The notes under the pieces are model-generated. The model searched no databases, was not told where the DNA came from, and was given only the letters and a program-made list of their open reading frames with translations. This document shows, one piece after another, positions 24,509-34,196 of a stretch of 64,000 nt of DNA (the stretch's first letter is position 1; each line of letters starts with the position of its first letter). This DNA comes from Blautia sp. (GTDB taxonomy: Bacteria; Bacillota; Clostridia; Lachnospirales; Lachnospiraceae): NCBI GenBank assembly GCA_023663685.1, contig JAMPHB010000001.1, positions 609,220-673,219 on the forward strand. The letters run 5' to 3'. The position numbers and the translations under genes were made by a program.

Positions 24509-26665
24509 TTACGCCTCCCTTCCTTCTGCGATTCCCAGCTCTTCTGCGGAGAGCTGGCTTGTCGCGATCTGTCTGTAGACCTCACAGCCTGCCAGCAGCT
24601 CCCCGTGCCTTCCCTTTCCCACAAGCTCTCCGTCGTCCAGCACAAGAATCTGATCGGCCTGCAAAATCGTGCTGATGCGCTGTGCCACAATGATTACCGT
24701 CGCATCGCCTGTCTCCTCAAAAAGTGCCTGCCTGAGTTTCGCGTCCGTTTTCATATCAAGGGCGGAAAAGCTGTCGTCAAAGACATAGATTCCCGGATTT
24801 TTGGCAATCGCCCGTGCAATGGCAAGCCTCTGCTTCTGCCCTCCCGACACATTGCTGCCGCCCTGCGCAATGTGGCTGTCAAATTTGTCCTCTTTCTCCG
24901 CAATGAACTCTGTTGCCTGCGCAATTTCTGCGGCTCGCTGAATCTGCGCATCCTCTGCATTCTCCGCGCCAAATCTTAAATTAGAGGCAATCGTTCCTGA
25001 GAATAAAATTCCCTTCTGCGGGACAAAGCCAATACTCTCCCGCAGCTCGTGCAGGGAAAGCTCCTTAATATCTATTCCATCCACCGTGATGCGTCCGGCC
25101 GTCACATCATAAAAGCGCGGCAGAAGATTCACCAGCGTGGATTTGCCGCAGCCGGTACTTCCAATGATTGCGGTGGTTTTTCCCGGCTCCGCCACAAAAC
25201 TGATGTCGTGCAGCACATCTTCCCCGGCGCCGGGATAACGGAAGGTCACATGGGAAAACTCCACAATTCCCCGGCACGCGCCCAGAGTCTTTGGATTTTC
25301 GCTCTCTGTGATCGAGCTCTCTGTCCGAATCACCTCGTCGATCCGCTCCGCCGCTACGCCTGCCCTCGGCAGCATGATCGACATGGCCGTGAGCATAAGG
25401 AATGCCATCACAATCGTCATCGTATAGGTGATAAAAGCGGTCATTGCCCCCACCTGCATACAGCCCGCGTCAATCCTCTGCGCCGCCACCCATACTATGA
25501 GCAATGTAATACAATACATAATCATCATCATTCCCGGCATCATAAAGGTCATCACCCGGTTTGTGAAAAGCTGGGTCTTCGTCAGGCTCCGGTTCGCCTC
25601 CTCAAAACGCTCTTCCTCCCGCTTTTCCCTGCCAAATGCCCGAATGACGCTAAGTCCCGTCAAAATTTCCCGGGAGACCAGATTCAGCTTATCTACCAGA
25701 TTCTGCATAATCTTAAACTTTGGCATAGTGATGGAGACCAGCACGCCCACGAAGCCGAGAATCAGGAGCACCGCCAGCACGATCACCCACTCCATGCCCG
25801 CCCGCGTCTGAGCCACCTTGATGATACCGCCGACTCCGACGATGGGCGCGTAGAGAATCATGCGCAGAAATACTGCCGTCACCATCTGAATCTGCTGAAC
25901 ATCGTTCGTACTCCTCGTAATCAGGGAGGCCGTCGAAAACCTGTCCATCTCTGCGTTCGAGTAGCGCACTACATTCTGAAAAGTTTTCTCCCTGAGATCC
26001 CGGCCCACCGCCGCACCCACCAGAGAGGCGGCATAGCCCACCACTACAGCCGCCAGCACCATGAGCAGCGTAAAACCCAGCATTTTCGCCCCGGTCGTCC
26101 ACAGATAAGCAATCTGCACTCTCTCCACATCCAGTCCCGCCGCCCGGTCCGCCGCAATCGCGTAGGCCGTGCCCATGGATTTTAAAGAGGAGGCGCCGAT
26201 GGCTTCTATCTGCTCTGACAGAGACTCCCGCATGGCGAGAAGCATCGTCTGATCCAAAGTCCCGCCTCCGTAGGAAGACAAATCCACACTGGCCTCCTCC
26301 ATCTGCGTCATCTGATAGACCATCACGATTGGAATTAAAAGCTCTTCGTCCAGCTGCTTAAGCATCCCCCTGTCACAATCCAGAATATAAGCTCCTCTGT
26401 CCGTATCCGTTTCACCGGGCTTATAGCAGGCCGCAAAGCTCTCCTTCTCCGCATCTGTCATAAAAAGCTGTGCCTCCCGGTAATCCTCCTCTGTCATACG
26501 CTCTGGAAGAATATGCTCCACCCCGCTGTTCATAATCCCCACGTCTATGATATCAGAGGTGTACTGCGGCAGCGACAGGTCACAGAAGGCCTGCACGATC
26601 AAAAAGGCGAAAATCAGCAGAACCCATCGCCAGTAGGGAAGCATGTTTTTTAAGATCTTACTCAT
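24509..26665 (-). CDS. ABC exporter, ATPase-permease subunit with large external loop (first of a pair)
   Basis: About 718 residues. ATG 26665 was chosen for its AAGGAGGACAAC ribosome site; another ATG lies seven codons upstream. The first helix (WRWVLLIFAFLIVQAFCDLS) is followed by an insertion of about 150 mostly polar residues before the second helix (LWTTGAKMLGFTLLMVLAAVV), which should lie outside the cell. The ATPase part has Walker A GSTGCGKSTLVNLL, signature NVSGGQKQRLAIARAI and Walker B IYVFDDSFSALD, with Asp where the catalytic Glu should be. This is the degenerate-site partner of the 593-residue subunit downstream. It is 56 bases after the DUF5057 gene, with a hairpin between. Confidence 0.88.
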   Translation of the reverse strand: MSKILKNMLPYWRWVLLIFAFLIVQAFCDLSLPQYTSDIIDVGIMNSGVEHILPERMTEEDYREAQLFMTDAEKESFAACYKPGETDTDRGAYILDCDRGMLKQLDEELLIPIVMVYQMTQMEEASVDLSSYGGGTLDQTMLLAMRESLSEQIEAIGASSLKSMGTAYAIAADRAAGLDVERVQIAYLWTTGAKMLGFTLLMVLAAVVVGYAASLVGAAVGRDLREKTFQNVVRYSNAEMDRFSTASLITRSTNDVQQIQMVTAVFLRMILYAPIVGVGGIIKVAQTRAGMEWVIVLAVLLILGFVGVLVSITMPKFKIMQNLVDKLNLVSREILTGLSVIRAFGREKREEERFEEANRSLTKTQLFTNRVMTFMMPGMMMIMYCITLLIVWVAAQRIDAGCMQVGAMTAFITYTMTIVMAFLMLTAMSIMLPRAGVAAERIDEVIRTESSITESENPKTLGACRGIVEFSHVTFRYPGAGEDVLHDISFVAEPGKTTAIIGSTGCGKSTLVNLLPRFYDVTAGRITVDGIDIKELSLHELRESIGFVPQKGILFSGTIASNLRFGAENAEDAQIQRAAEIAQATEFIAEKEDKFDSHIAQGGSNVSGGQKQRLAIARAIAKNPGIYVFDDSFSALDMKTDAKLRQALFEETGDATVIIVAQRISTILQADQILVLDDGELVGKGRHGELLAGCEVYRQIATSQLSAEELGIAEGREA

Positions 26666-26688
26666 GTTGTCCTCCTTGCCATACAAAG

Positions 26689-26710
26689 AGTCCGGCAGAA
26701 TTGCCGGACT
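26689..26710 (-). terminator. terminator at the end of the pilus operon
   Basis: Perfect 9-bp stem AGTCCGGCA/TGCCGGACT, loop of four, then CTTTGT on the minus strand. It lies 12 bases after the DUF5057 stop and before the ABC exporter ribosome site; the short U-tract suggests partial read-through. Confidence 0.6.
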
Positions 26711-26721
26711 CCGATGTCTGT

Positions 26722-29700
26722 TTAATTCAGATTAAAGAGAGGTAAAAGCATAACCTCCGCATTTGTTGTCTTGGTAGAGGTCGTTACGAAGCGCTTGCTC
26801 TTCGTGTAGGTCGCATAGGTTCCGATGGAGTAATCCGAGATTCCGTCCCCGTCTGTAACGTCCTCATAGGGCACATACATAATGTAGCGCACGCCCGCAT
26901 CCGTATCGTCCGCGTCCACTGAATAATAGGGCTGCAGAGTCTCCTTGCCCTCGAGAGGAATGATATCCCCGATGACAGAGTTGCCCTCGGCATCCTTCTC
27001 CAGCTTTCGGACAATGACATTGTTCTCATCAATGGCCGTCCCGTCGTGGTAGAGACGCATATAGCACTTTTTATTTGTCAACTGATTCGTGCCGCCTTTA
27101 TCGTGGATAGAAAACTCAATCCCCACCATCACTCTTCCATTGATAGTAACCACACGGCTGTCCAGTCCGTTCTTCACCGGGCCGGGCAGCGCCGGGGCAT
27201 TCTCATCATCCGGATCCGGAGTACTCTGATACTGATAGCCGTCGTAATCCAGATAAAGCACACTGGTTCCGCTCACAGCCGTCGTATCCGCATTGTCGAT
27301 TGCCGCATAAGGCTGCGACTCCGGCTGACGGTAGGCCGCGATCATGGTATTGACAAACAGCTTGACCTCATCGTCCGGCATGACTGTTCCCGTCGTATGC
27401 CCGCTTCCCGTGTAGGTAATATTTCCCTTGTTATAAATAAAGAAGCTGTTGCGGCAATCCTGATCCCTTGCAGAATACAGATTGGTGGAGGTATTTTTTC
27501 CATTCCCTTTTCCGCTCTCCTTTAAGTATGCCCGTACCTGGTCGTCCTTCGTATCCGAGAGATTAAACCATACATTGACGTCTCCCTCCTCCAGATACTC
27601 GAGATCGAGCTGGTAATACTGCAGATGGGAGGTCAGCACCTCAATCGTATCATTGATATGGTACGGGTAAGTAGTAATCTGCCCGTTGTTCGTCATCTTG
27701 ACATAACTGGTCACCGCACCGTTTGTCCAGCCGTTTCGATTGAGCCAGTTATCCTTAGTCACACGGTCTGTCTTATAGTTCGTGTAATTCACCAGAGTGC
27801 GCAGATACAGGAAGTTACTATTATCCGCCCAGTCATTTACATACGTCCCCCAAAAACGGGAATATACGGTGTCCCCGTCCACATCCTGCGACAACTGCTT
27901 AAAATACTGCCTGTAACTTCCATTATTGAGGTTACTCTGGGAGGCAAAGGTCACTGTCGTGCCGTTCGACTTCACATCTGTGTAGGATTTCTCGTAAGTC
28001 CCGTCACTCTGCTTATTGTAGTAGGAGCGGCGCTGTCCCGCCATTGTCCGAAGCCATGAGGTATAATTATTATACAGATAACTGTGCCCGGTATAATAGG
28101 CATCGGAACCGTAGACCGTATCGTGGCTGAAAATAACCGACTTTCCCTGCGCGATGTAATCCTTAAGCCCTTCCGCGAATACCTGATTCTCTGTAAACTC
28201 ACAACTGTCGATAAAACCAAACACCAGCATGTCGTAATTCGTCAAAAACGCCTCCCAGTTGGCCAGCTTCACCTCGTAAGGTTCATTCGTATTAAACAGT
28301 TTGCGCCAGTCGCTGTTGTACAGAAACTGAATGGTCACGTCAAACTCATTCACAGGATCCAGATAGGTTCTGAACTTTTTCGCCGTGGCATTGTCCAGGC
28401 TGGCGGTAGTCTCCGGCGCTCCATCTTTATCATACGCAATGCGTCTCGTATCAAAGGCCGAATAGCTCTCCCCGTTCTTCACAACAATACGATCCTTCGT
28501 GAAGGAGGTTCCGACCCGGTCTGTCTTCATATCCTTCGACAGATTCATCTGCAGGACTAAGATGCCATCCTTCTCGCTGTTAAATACCGCTGTGTAGTCG
28601 ATGGCACTAGAGCGCAGATAACTGTTTGTGCGCGACTGCACCTCGAGCTTCCACGGTATGATGCCCTGCTGGGAAGAAGGAATCACGCGCGTCGCATAGT
28701 ACTCCGTGTTTGCCTGCAGCGCAAAGCTGCCCGACGGATTTTTGGGATCCGTCGTCCCCAACAGATTACGGTTCGCATCGTAAATATTCATCCCGAGCGC
28801 CGGCTCTGAGGTGTCAACCGTGTGCGGGCTTTCCGGCTCCGCATCGTTCATATTATAGACCTCGTTGAGTTGCTTCAGAGAGCCCGAGTACACACCATCG
28901 CCGTCCAGATCCAGATTCAGATAGACATTGTAGGTGTCCGCCGCATTTCCATAGATATAGAAGTGGTACTCAAGTACCGCCGTATTATCGCTCTCCTTGG
29001 CATGGTAAACCTCGTGATTGATGACACCTCTCGCCATTCCTCCGCCGTAATTCTTATCGACCTCCGAGTAGGTGTACTCAATCGGATATCCCTCCTCATA
29101 GAACTCGAGGCGGCAGACATTCTGGGAAATCAGCGACTTCATTTTTGCACTCTCGATGCTGTCATGCACAAACAGATTTTCATGCCCTATTCCGCTGTAG
29201 GTCAAAAGGTCGTAAATCTTCGAGTCGCGGTCTACCTTCGATGTATCCACCTGATTTCCTGCATAGAGCCCCTCGTCCACTACGATCGGCTTGCCTGCCC
29301 GCAGGAAATCCTCACACTCCAAGAGCTTCTTTAGCGTAATATCGTTGCCCGCATAGCGCATATCCAGATTCGTGGACAGACGAATTCCCTCAATCTGTCT
29401 GTTCGGATTGTCTGTCAGCGTTCCGCCAATCGACGTATACACCAGCCGCCCAAGATCCACGCCATAGGAATATTTATTGTAACCGGTCTTTCCGTTCGAC
29501 TCATCCTGTTTCGAGCCAAAAATGATCATATCATACTTCGCAGTCAGATCGTCCGAGCTCTCGGTCGTCAGGCGCACAAGATTCCCCGTATCGTCCAGCT
29601 CCCCATAGTCGTAGCGCCCCGTGCTTCCGATAAACTCCCACGTCGGCATCGTCGTGACCTCAATCAGACTGGAATCTTCCAGCCAGCTGTTATTTTTGCT

Positions 29701-31386
29701 GGACTTGGGGTGATACCACGGAAACAGTGCCTGATAATAGTCTTTCCAGCCATCCGAGCCGTAAATATACTGGTCGCAGGGCTGCACCTCCAGAATTCTG
29801 AGCTTCGGCGTGTAGGAGGGCTGCTCCAGAATAAATTCAATCGCATCAAGGAAGGACATACTGTTCCCATCCCTGTCCACAAAGGCGTCAACAGTGGAAT
29901 TGTTCGTCCATAGGCCGTCTTTATCCATTCCGCTCTCTGTGATATTGCCCCCGGTTAAAAGCTGCTGGAGCGTCGCCTGATCGCCCTGATAGGTAAAAAT
30001 CTTGTCAAACACGTCGTTTCCGCCGCCGCCGATATTGTAATAGCGGACGTCATCAATCAGGCAGGCGCCCGTCTCCGGGTGGAACAGGAAGGGCGTCGTG
30101 GTATTCGTGTAGGTCGAACCCTTATAAGTCCACGGATCGCACGACTCCGAAATTCCCCAGAAGCGCGAGGTGGGATAGGCTCCTTCCTTTCCCCCCTTCG
30201 TGTACTCCACCTTCGTCGTACCGTCCGCGCCGGTATAAGGCTGCAGATATGCACCGAAATAATTCCAGAAGGTCTGGGGCTTATACATCAGCACCATATA
30301 CAAAAGCTTGTGGCAATTGTACTCCTTCCGGTCATTATTGCCCGCAAACATATTCGCCTTGTCAAGCATCAGCGCCGCCGGTTTGTCGGACGCCATTCTT
30401 TTCGTAATCTGTATGACCTCATTGTAGGTCAGGTCATTCCCCGGATCCCAGAAGGAGGGGCCGTCTTTCGGAATTTTGAAGGTCTTATTGCCGTTTCCGT
30501 CCTCTGTATATTCCGTCGTATCGCCGTTTTTATTCAGCTGGTAATAGATATTCGCAATTCCGCTATAGTTTCCCGAGCCCGGATGAATGTAGATTAAATC
30601 TGCATCATCAATCAGATTCAGGTTTGATTCCAGCTCCGACGGCGTCATGGTAATGACCTGCGACTGGAAGCTCGTAGACTTTGCCCCGTTAAAGGTTCTC
30701 TGTATGAACTCGTCCTTGTGCTTATACTCGATATAGCTGTAGGCAAAGAGATCCCCGTTGGGCTTGCGCACAAAATTGCCGTCCTCCGAAGCTACCCAGC
30801 GGTATTCGCCCGCTCCCTCGCCCACATAGCTGTAGTTCTCTCCGTTCTTCTGAAAGCCGCCGCCTTCCTCCTGCACATAGTAGCCCTTCTGGCTGTAATC
30901 GTTATTGTATTCTGTCCGCCACTGTCCGTAATTTGTCCACTTGTCGGTATAATTCAGATCATTCCTGGTCTTAAACCGGTTATCCCATGTGTTGATTGTG
31001 AGGACAGAATTCACCGGAATCTGGTCATAAAAGGCATACTGCTTCTTATCCGAGATATCATAGACACTGCCCAGGGCAGACTGAAAATCTCCCTTTGCCG
31101 CCTCGGTATATTTGGCCAGCTCCATATCCACCGGCTCACAGCCCGGAATAAAATACCCAAACTGCGCTTCCTCATGGCTGGGAACAATCTCTAAGACCGT
31201 AAAGGGATTGCCCTCTGTGCCAAGCTCTGCGTTTTTGTCCGTCTTAGGCTTTAGCTCCGAAGGCTGTGTCGTCCCGATATTCAGCGCCGTACCCAGCGCC
31301 TCAAAGGCTCCGCTCTGATACAGAAGCCCTCCCAGCAGACAAATACACAGTACAATTGATATGATTTTAATATTCCTGCGCTTCAT
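26722..31386 (-). CDS. giant surface protein with DUF5057, last gene of the pilus operon
   Basis: A 1554-residue protein. One N-terminal hydrophobic helix (IKIISIVLCICLLGGLLYQS) acts as signal or anchor, without a prepilin cleavage motif; the rest is external, rich in Tyr, Asn, Asp and Thr, with few cysteines. I assign it to the DUF5057 group by overall appearance and by its place in Lachnospiraceae type IV pilus loci. Internal echoes are FTVLEIVPS (62-70) and LRILEVQPC (529-537), and YDMIIFG (618-624) and YDMLVFG (1051-1057), each followed later by GKPIVVDEG or GKSVIFSHD, which look like Rossmann/amidotransferase-like strands. LDLDGDGVYSG (825-835) resembles a calcium loop. It starts 38 bases after the last minor pilin. 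A role as pilus-tip adhesin or surface partner is inference only. Confidence 0.7.
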   Translation of the reverse strand: MKRRNIKIISIVLCICLLGGLLYQSGAFEALGTALNIGTTQPSELKPKTDKNAELGTEGNPFTVLEIVPSHEEAQFGYFIPGCEPVDMELAKYTEAAKGDFQSALGSVYDISDKKQYAFYDQIPVNSVLTINTWDNRFKTRNDLNYTDKWTNYGQWRTEYNNDYSQKGYYVQEEGGGFQKNGENYSYVGEGAGEYRWVASEDGNFVRKPNGDLFAYSYIEYKHKDEFIQRTFNGAKSTSFQSQVITMTPSELESNLNLIDDADLIYIHPGSGNYSGIANIYYQLNKNGDTTEYTEDGNGNKTFKIPKDGPSFWDPGNDLTYNEVIQITKRMASDKPAALMLDKANMFAGNNDRKEYNCHKLLYMVLMYKPQTFWNYFGAYLQPYTGADGTTKVEYTKGGKEGAYPTSRFWGISESCDPWTYKGSTYTNTTTPFLFHPETGACLIDDVRYYNIGGGGNDVFDKIFTYQGDQATLQQLLTGGNITESGMDKDGLWTNNSTVDAFVDRDGNSMSFLDAIEFILEQPSYTPKLRILEVQPCDQYIYGSDGWKDYYQALFPWYHPKSSKNNSWLEDSSLIEVTTMPTWEFIGSTGRYDYGELDDTGNLVRLTTESSDDLTAKYDMIIFGSKQDESNGKTGYNKYSYGVDLGRLVYTSIGGTLTDNPNRQIEGIRLSTNLDMRYAGNDITLKKLLECEDFLRAGKPIVVDEGLYAGNQVDTSKVDRDSKIYDLLTYSGIGHENLFVHDSIESAKMKSLISQNVCRLEFYEEGYPIEYTYSEVDKNYGGGMARGVINHEVYHAKESDNTAVLEYHFYIYGNAADTYNVYLNLDLDGDGVYSGSLKQLNEVYNMNDAEPESPHTVDTSEPALGMNIYDANRNLLGTTDPKNPSGSFALQANTEYYATRVIPSSQQGIIPWKLEVQSRTNSYLRSSAIDYTAVFNSEKDGILVLQMNLSKDMKTDRVGTSFTKDRIVVKNGESYSAFDTRRIAYDKDGAPETTASLDNATAKKFRTYLDPVNEFDVTIQFLYNSDWRKLFNTNEPYEVKLANWEAFLTNYDMLVFGFIDSCEFTENQVFAEGLKDYIAQGKSVIFSHDTVYGSDAYYTGHSYLYNNYTSWLRTMAGQRRSYYNKQSDGTYEKSYTDVKSNGTTVTFASQSNLNNGSYRQYFKQLSQDVDGDTVYSRFWGTYVNDWADNSNFLYLRTLVNYTNYKTDRVTKDNWLNRNGWTNGAVTSYVKMTNNGQITTYPYHINDTIEVLTSHLQYYQLDLEYLEEGDVNVWFNLSDTKDDQVRAYLKESGKGNGKNTSTNLYSARDQDCRNSFFIYNKGNITYTGSGHTTGTVMPDDEVKLFVNTMIAAYRQPESQPYAAIDNADTTAVSGTSVLYLDYDGYQYQSTPDPDDENAPALPGPVKNGLDSRVVTINGRVMVGIEFSIHDKGGTNQLTNKKCYMRLYHDGTAIDENNVIVRKLEKDAEGNSVIGDIIPLEGKETLQPYYSVDADDTDAGVRYIMYVPYEDVTDGDGISDYSIGTYATYTKSKRFVTTSTKTTNAEVMLLPLFNLN

Positions 31387-31423
31387 TCCTCACACCTCTT
31401 CCTGCTTCCTGGATAATTCTTTC

Positions 31424-33601
31424 CTAATCCGGCATCCAGCCCCGCCATGTAGAATTGTAGGTATAGCCCTTTCCGTCGTACACAACATGATATTTACTGT
31501 TTTTTGTTCCATAGACGATCTGTTTGCCGCTCACGGTAAAGAGCACGGCTGTCTCACTTCCCGACGGCGTAGAAAGCTGGCTGCTGTAACTCGTCAGATC
31601 CGTTGCCCTCGGAAGGAACAGATTCGTCCGGTTTCCATTTGCATCTGTGAACACGTTCGCCTCCCCCGGCACAAAGGTCAGGTCGCAGGAAATTCCATCC
31701 AGCACATTCCCATCTGACGTGCGCACACCAAAGTGGAAGGTCTTGGACTGTGTCTGTCCCGAGGCAACCGTTACAGATGCCTCCGCCCCGCTGATTGCAA
31801 GGTATATGCTGGAACGGCTGCCTGCGTCGCCGTCCGCCAGACAGAGCGTGCCCCCATCCAGATTTTCTATGACAAAGGACATGGTATCCGTCTCTCCCCT
31901 CGTCACCGGGAAGCGCGTCTGGCTTCCGGTCACACTGGCAAGCCTTAACCTTACCGGCTCAAAGGAAAGTATCACTCCGGGCCCCGGCTGGCTTTTTCCC
32001 GTTGTATCCGTGTAGAAGGTGGTCAGATTGACTGAAACCTTCTTAGTATAATCCTTCACCCCGAGCTTTAGCTCATAGCCGCTTACGCCCTCCGATACCA
32101 CTATGCTCGGATTGTCAGCCGTAATGCCCCACTCTGCCGCCTCCATGGGAACCCAGCTTGCGCCGCCCTTGTACATAACCTGCATCTCCAAGTTTTTAGT
32201 ACCCCCCCGGTTCGCGCGGGTCTGGGTAGATCCCGTGGCGTCGTAAACAATATTGTCCGTCGTATCCATAAGACGCACAGCCGTGATTTCCGCGCCCTCC
32301 TCCACGATTGAGGGCGTAAAGATAATATTGTCCACCTGCGCAGTCTGTACTTTTCCGTTCAGAGTATATCCCACCACAAGCGTATAAGACTTATTCACAT
32401 AGTCGGCCGGACGGCGCACTTTCACCCTCCAGCGCAGGCTTGTAGGCCCGCTCTCCTCCGGGAGCTTCTCAAAGGTTGCCGTGACGGTGCTTCCCGCCGC
32501 CACAAATGGCATTCCCGCCATATCCACATCCTTTTCCAGATTGTTGCCGTTGGCCGCAAAAACAGCCTCATAAATCTTGTGATTGTCCTCGGACTGGGGC
32601 TGCGGCTGGGTCAGCGTCGCACCGCCGTCAAAGGACTTGATATGTACGGTCGCGGTAGCGGAGACATACTTGGTGGTATCTCCCATCGCCGCATTGATGC
32701 TGCTTAAGGACGTGGCCTCCACCGTTATGTCTCCGGTCACATTATCTCCCACCTTAATGAGCCCGGAAGTGCGGCCGATAGACGCATCCACACCCTCCGG
32801 CGACTTGACATTCCAGATGACCTGCGCGCCTGTTTTCGTCTGACCGTCCACCGTAGCGGATATGCTGAAAGGATTCGGCAGGGATGTGCCCTGCCACACA
32901 TAGACATCCGCGGGCGTGATGGAGATTGCCGTAATCGACTGCTGGCGGTCTGCCTCCGCATCCTGCCTAAAGTAATCATCCGCACTGCCGTCCGCCTTCT
33001 TCACCACCCCATTACGGAGAAGAAAGGTATTGCCTGTGGTATAGCTCTTGTCCATATTCTCAAAATCTACCTGAATATCCACGGCATTTTTGTCGATTAA
33101 ATTGGTCAGATCTACATTGAAATCCTTGATGAACTCTGAAAGTATCTCCGGATTCACCTTATCTGCGGTCAGTGAGGATGTACCGGAAGCGTCAAGGCTA
33201 TAGGTTCTGTGACAGTAGAGAAGCCGGCTTCCCTCCTGGTAGATATGGACAATGTCATACTGCCCCTGCACATAGCTTCCTCCGCCAATCTCCTTACGGT
33301 TATAGACAAAGAGATCCTTTCCGGTGAGCGTCGAGGGAGCCCCTCCTCCCCCGGGAAGCCCTCCCGCCGGGTCTGTAACGCTGCATCCATGACTCGCATT
33401 CACAATCAGCGACTGGAGCCGTGTCATCGTAAGCTGCGCCTCATTCTGCAGGCTCGACTCCCTGCTTCCACGGTTATAGATTCCCACCGCGCGGACGACA
33501 AAGCCCATGCCAATAGCGAGAACAACCGCAAGAATTGTGATGGACACCAGAAGCTCCACCAGCGTAAAGCCCATATGTTTTCTTTGTCTGCTTTTCCTCA
33601 T
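31424..33601 (-). CDS. large minor pilin-like protein (PilW/GspJ type) with Ig-like domains
   Basis: About 725 residues. The N-terminus has a prepilin motif: HMG|FTLVELLVSITILAVVLA, with Glu at +5 and the long hydrophobic helix. ATG 33601 was preferred because GGGAG precedes it. After a pilin-like head (about 1-200) comes a long extracellular part with beta-sandwich stretches such as DVYVWQGTSLPNPFSISATV and TSGLIKVGDNVTGDITVEAT, resembling bacterial Ig-like (Big) domains, and further beta-rich segments to the end. Minor pilins are normally 150-250 residues, so this one carries about 500 extra. Prepilin peptidase encoded at 40.3 kb should process it. Probably part of a pilus-initiating or tip complex. 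Confidence 0.75.
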   Translation of the reverse strand: MRKSRQRKHMGFTLVELLVSITILAVVLAIGMGFVVRAVGIYNRGSRESSLQNEAQLTMTRLQSLIVNASHGCSVTDPAGGLPGGGGAPSTLTGKDLFVYNRKEIGGGSYVQGQYDIVHIYQEGSRLLYCHRTYSLDASGTSSLTADKVNPEILSEFIKDFNVDLTNLIDKNAVDIQVDFENMDKSYTTGNTFLLRNGVVKKADGSADDYFRQDAEADRQQSITAISITPADVYVWQGTSLPNPFSISATVDGQTKTGAQVIWNVKSPEGVDASIGRTSGLIKVGDNVTGDITVEATSLSSINAAMGDTTKYVSATATVHIKSFDGGATLTQPQPQSEDNHKIYEAVFAANGNNLEKDVDMAGMPFVAAGSTVTATFEKLPEESGPTSLRWRVKVRRPADYVNKSYTLVVGYTLNGKVQTAQVDNIIFTPSIVEEGAEITAVRLMDTTDNIVYDATGSTQTRANRGGTKNLEMQVMYKGGASWVPMEAAEWGITADNPSIVVSEGVSGYELKLGVKDYTKKVSVNLTTFYTDTTGKSQPGPGVILSFEPVRLRLASVTGSQTRFPVTRGETDTMSFVIENLDGGTLCLADGDAGSRSSIYLAISGAEASVTVASGQTQSKTFHFGVRTSDGNVLDGISCDLTFVPGEANVFTDANGNRTNLFLPRATDLTSYSSQLSTPSGSETAVLFTVSGKQIVYGTKNSKYHVVYDGKGYTYNSTWRGWMPD

Positions 33602-33631
33602 TCTTATCACTCCCACCATAAACAGCCAAAC

Positions 33632-34189
33632 CTACAGCTTTTGTTTATCATGCTTTCCGGTCTCCGGGTACAGTGTCAGCTCATATGTCGATTTCCCGTT
33701 GGAGACCGTAATCTTTGTACAGTACTCATTGCCGGACACATAATTGTAAACCGCGCTTCTGGAGCCGTCGTCATAGGTACCGACGGTAACTGAGCTGATC
33801 CGGTATGTGAACGCCCCGCTTCCCCTGTTATAGCTTATGATCAGCGGCGTCGCCGTCACATCATAGTCCGTTCCCGTTGTCGATCCTGACGGCTTTGACT
33901 CAAATGTAATATCAAAGTGGTCGCCCAGCACCACATCCTTACTGTAGGATGTGGAAATGACATAACCGTTCGTACTGTCATATTTCAGTTCCATCCATGC
34001 GTTGGCCTTTGCGAGCGCCTGCGTCCTTGTCTCAGAGAGAGCCGTGCTGAGCTCGTCTGCCGCCTTGCGGCAATACCAGTCCGACTGGGAGAGCACGATG
34101 TTGACAACTCCCGTCGTCAGAAGCGCCATGATTGCAATCACAACGACCAGTTCAATTAAAGAAAAGCCTGCGTTCTTTTTCAAATCCAT
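33632..34189 (-). CDS. minor pilin, GspH/FimT-like
   Basis: A 185-residue prepilin with cleavage site NAG|FSLIELVVVIAIMALLTTG and Glu at +5. The following DWYCRKAADELSTALSETRTQALAKANAW helix is typical of GspH/FimT minor pilins, and the remainder is beta-rich. ATG 34189 is preferred over a GTG one codon upstream; the ribosome site is poor (AGGCGGG) and the gene starts eight bases after the preceding stop, so coupling is likely. Confidence 0.78.
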   Translation of the reverse strand: MDLKKNAGFSLIELVVVIAIMALLTTGVVNIVLSQSDWYCRKAADELSTALSETRTQALAKANAWMELKYDSTNGYVISTSYSKDVVLGDHFDITFESKPSGSTTGTDYDVTATPLIISYNRGSGAFTYRISSVTVGTYDDGSRSAVYNYVSGNEYCTKITVSNGKSTYELTLYPETGKHDKQKL

Positions 34190-34196
34190 CACCCGC

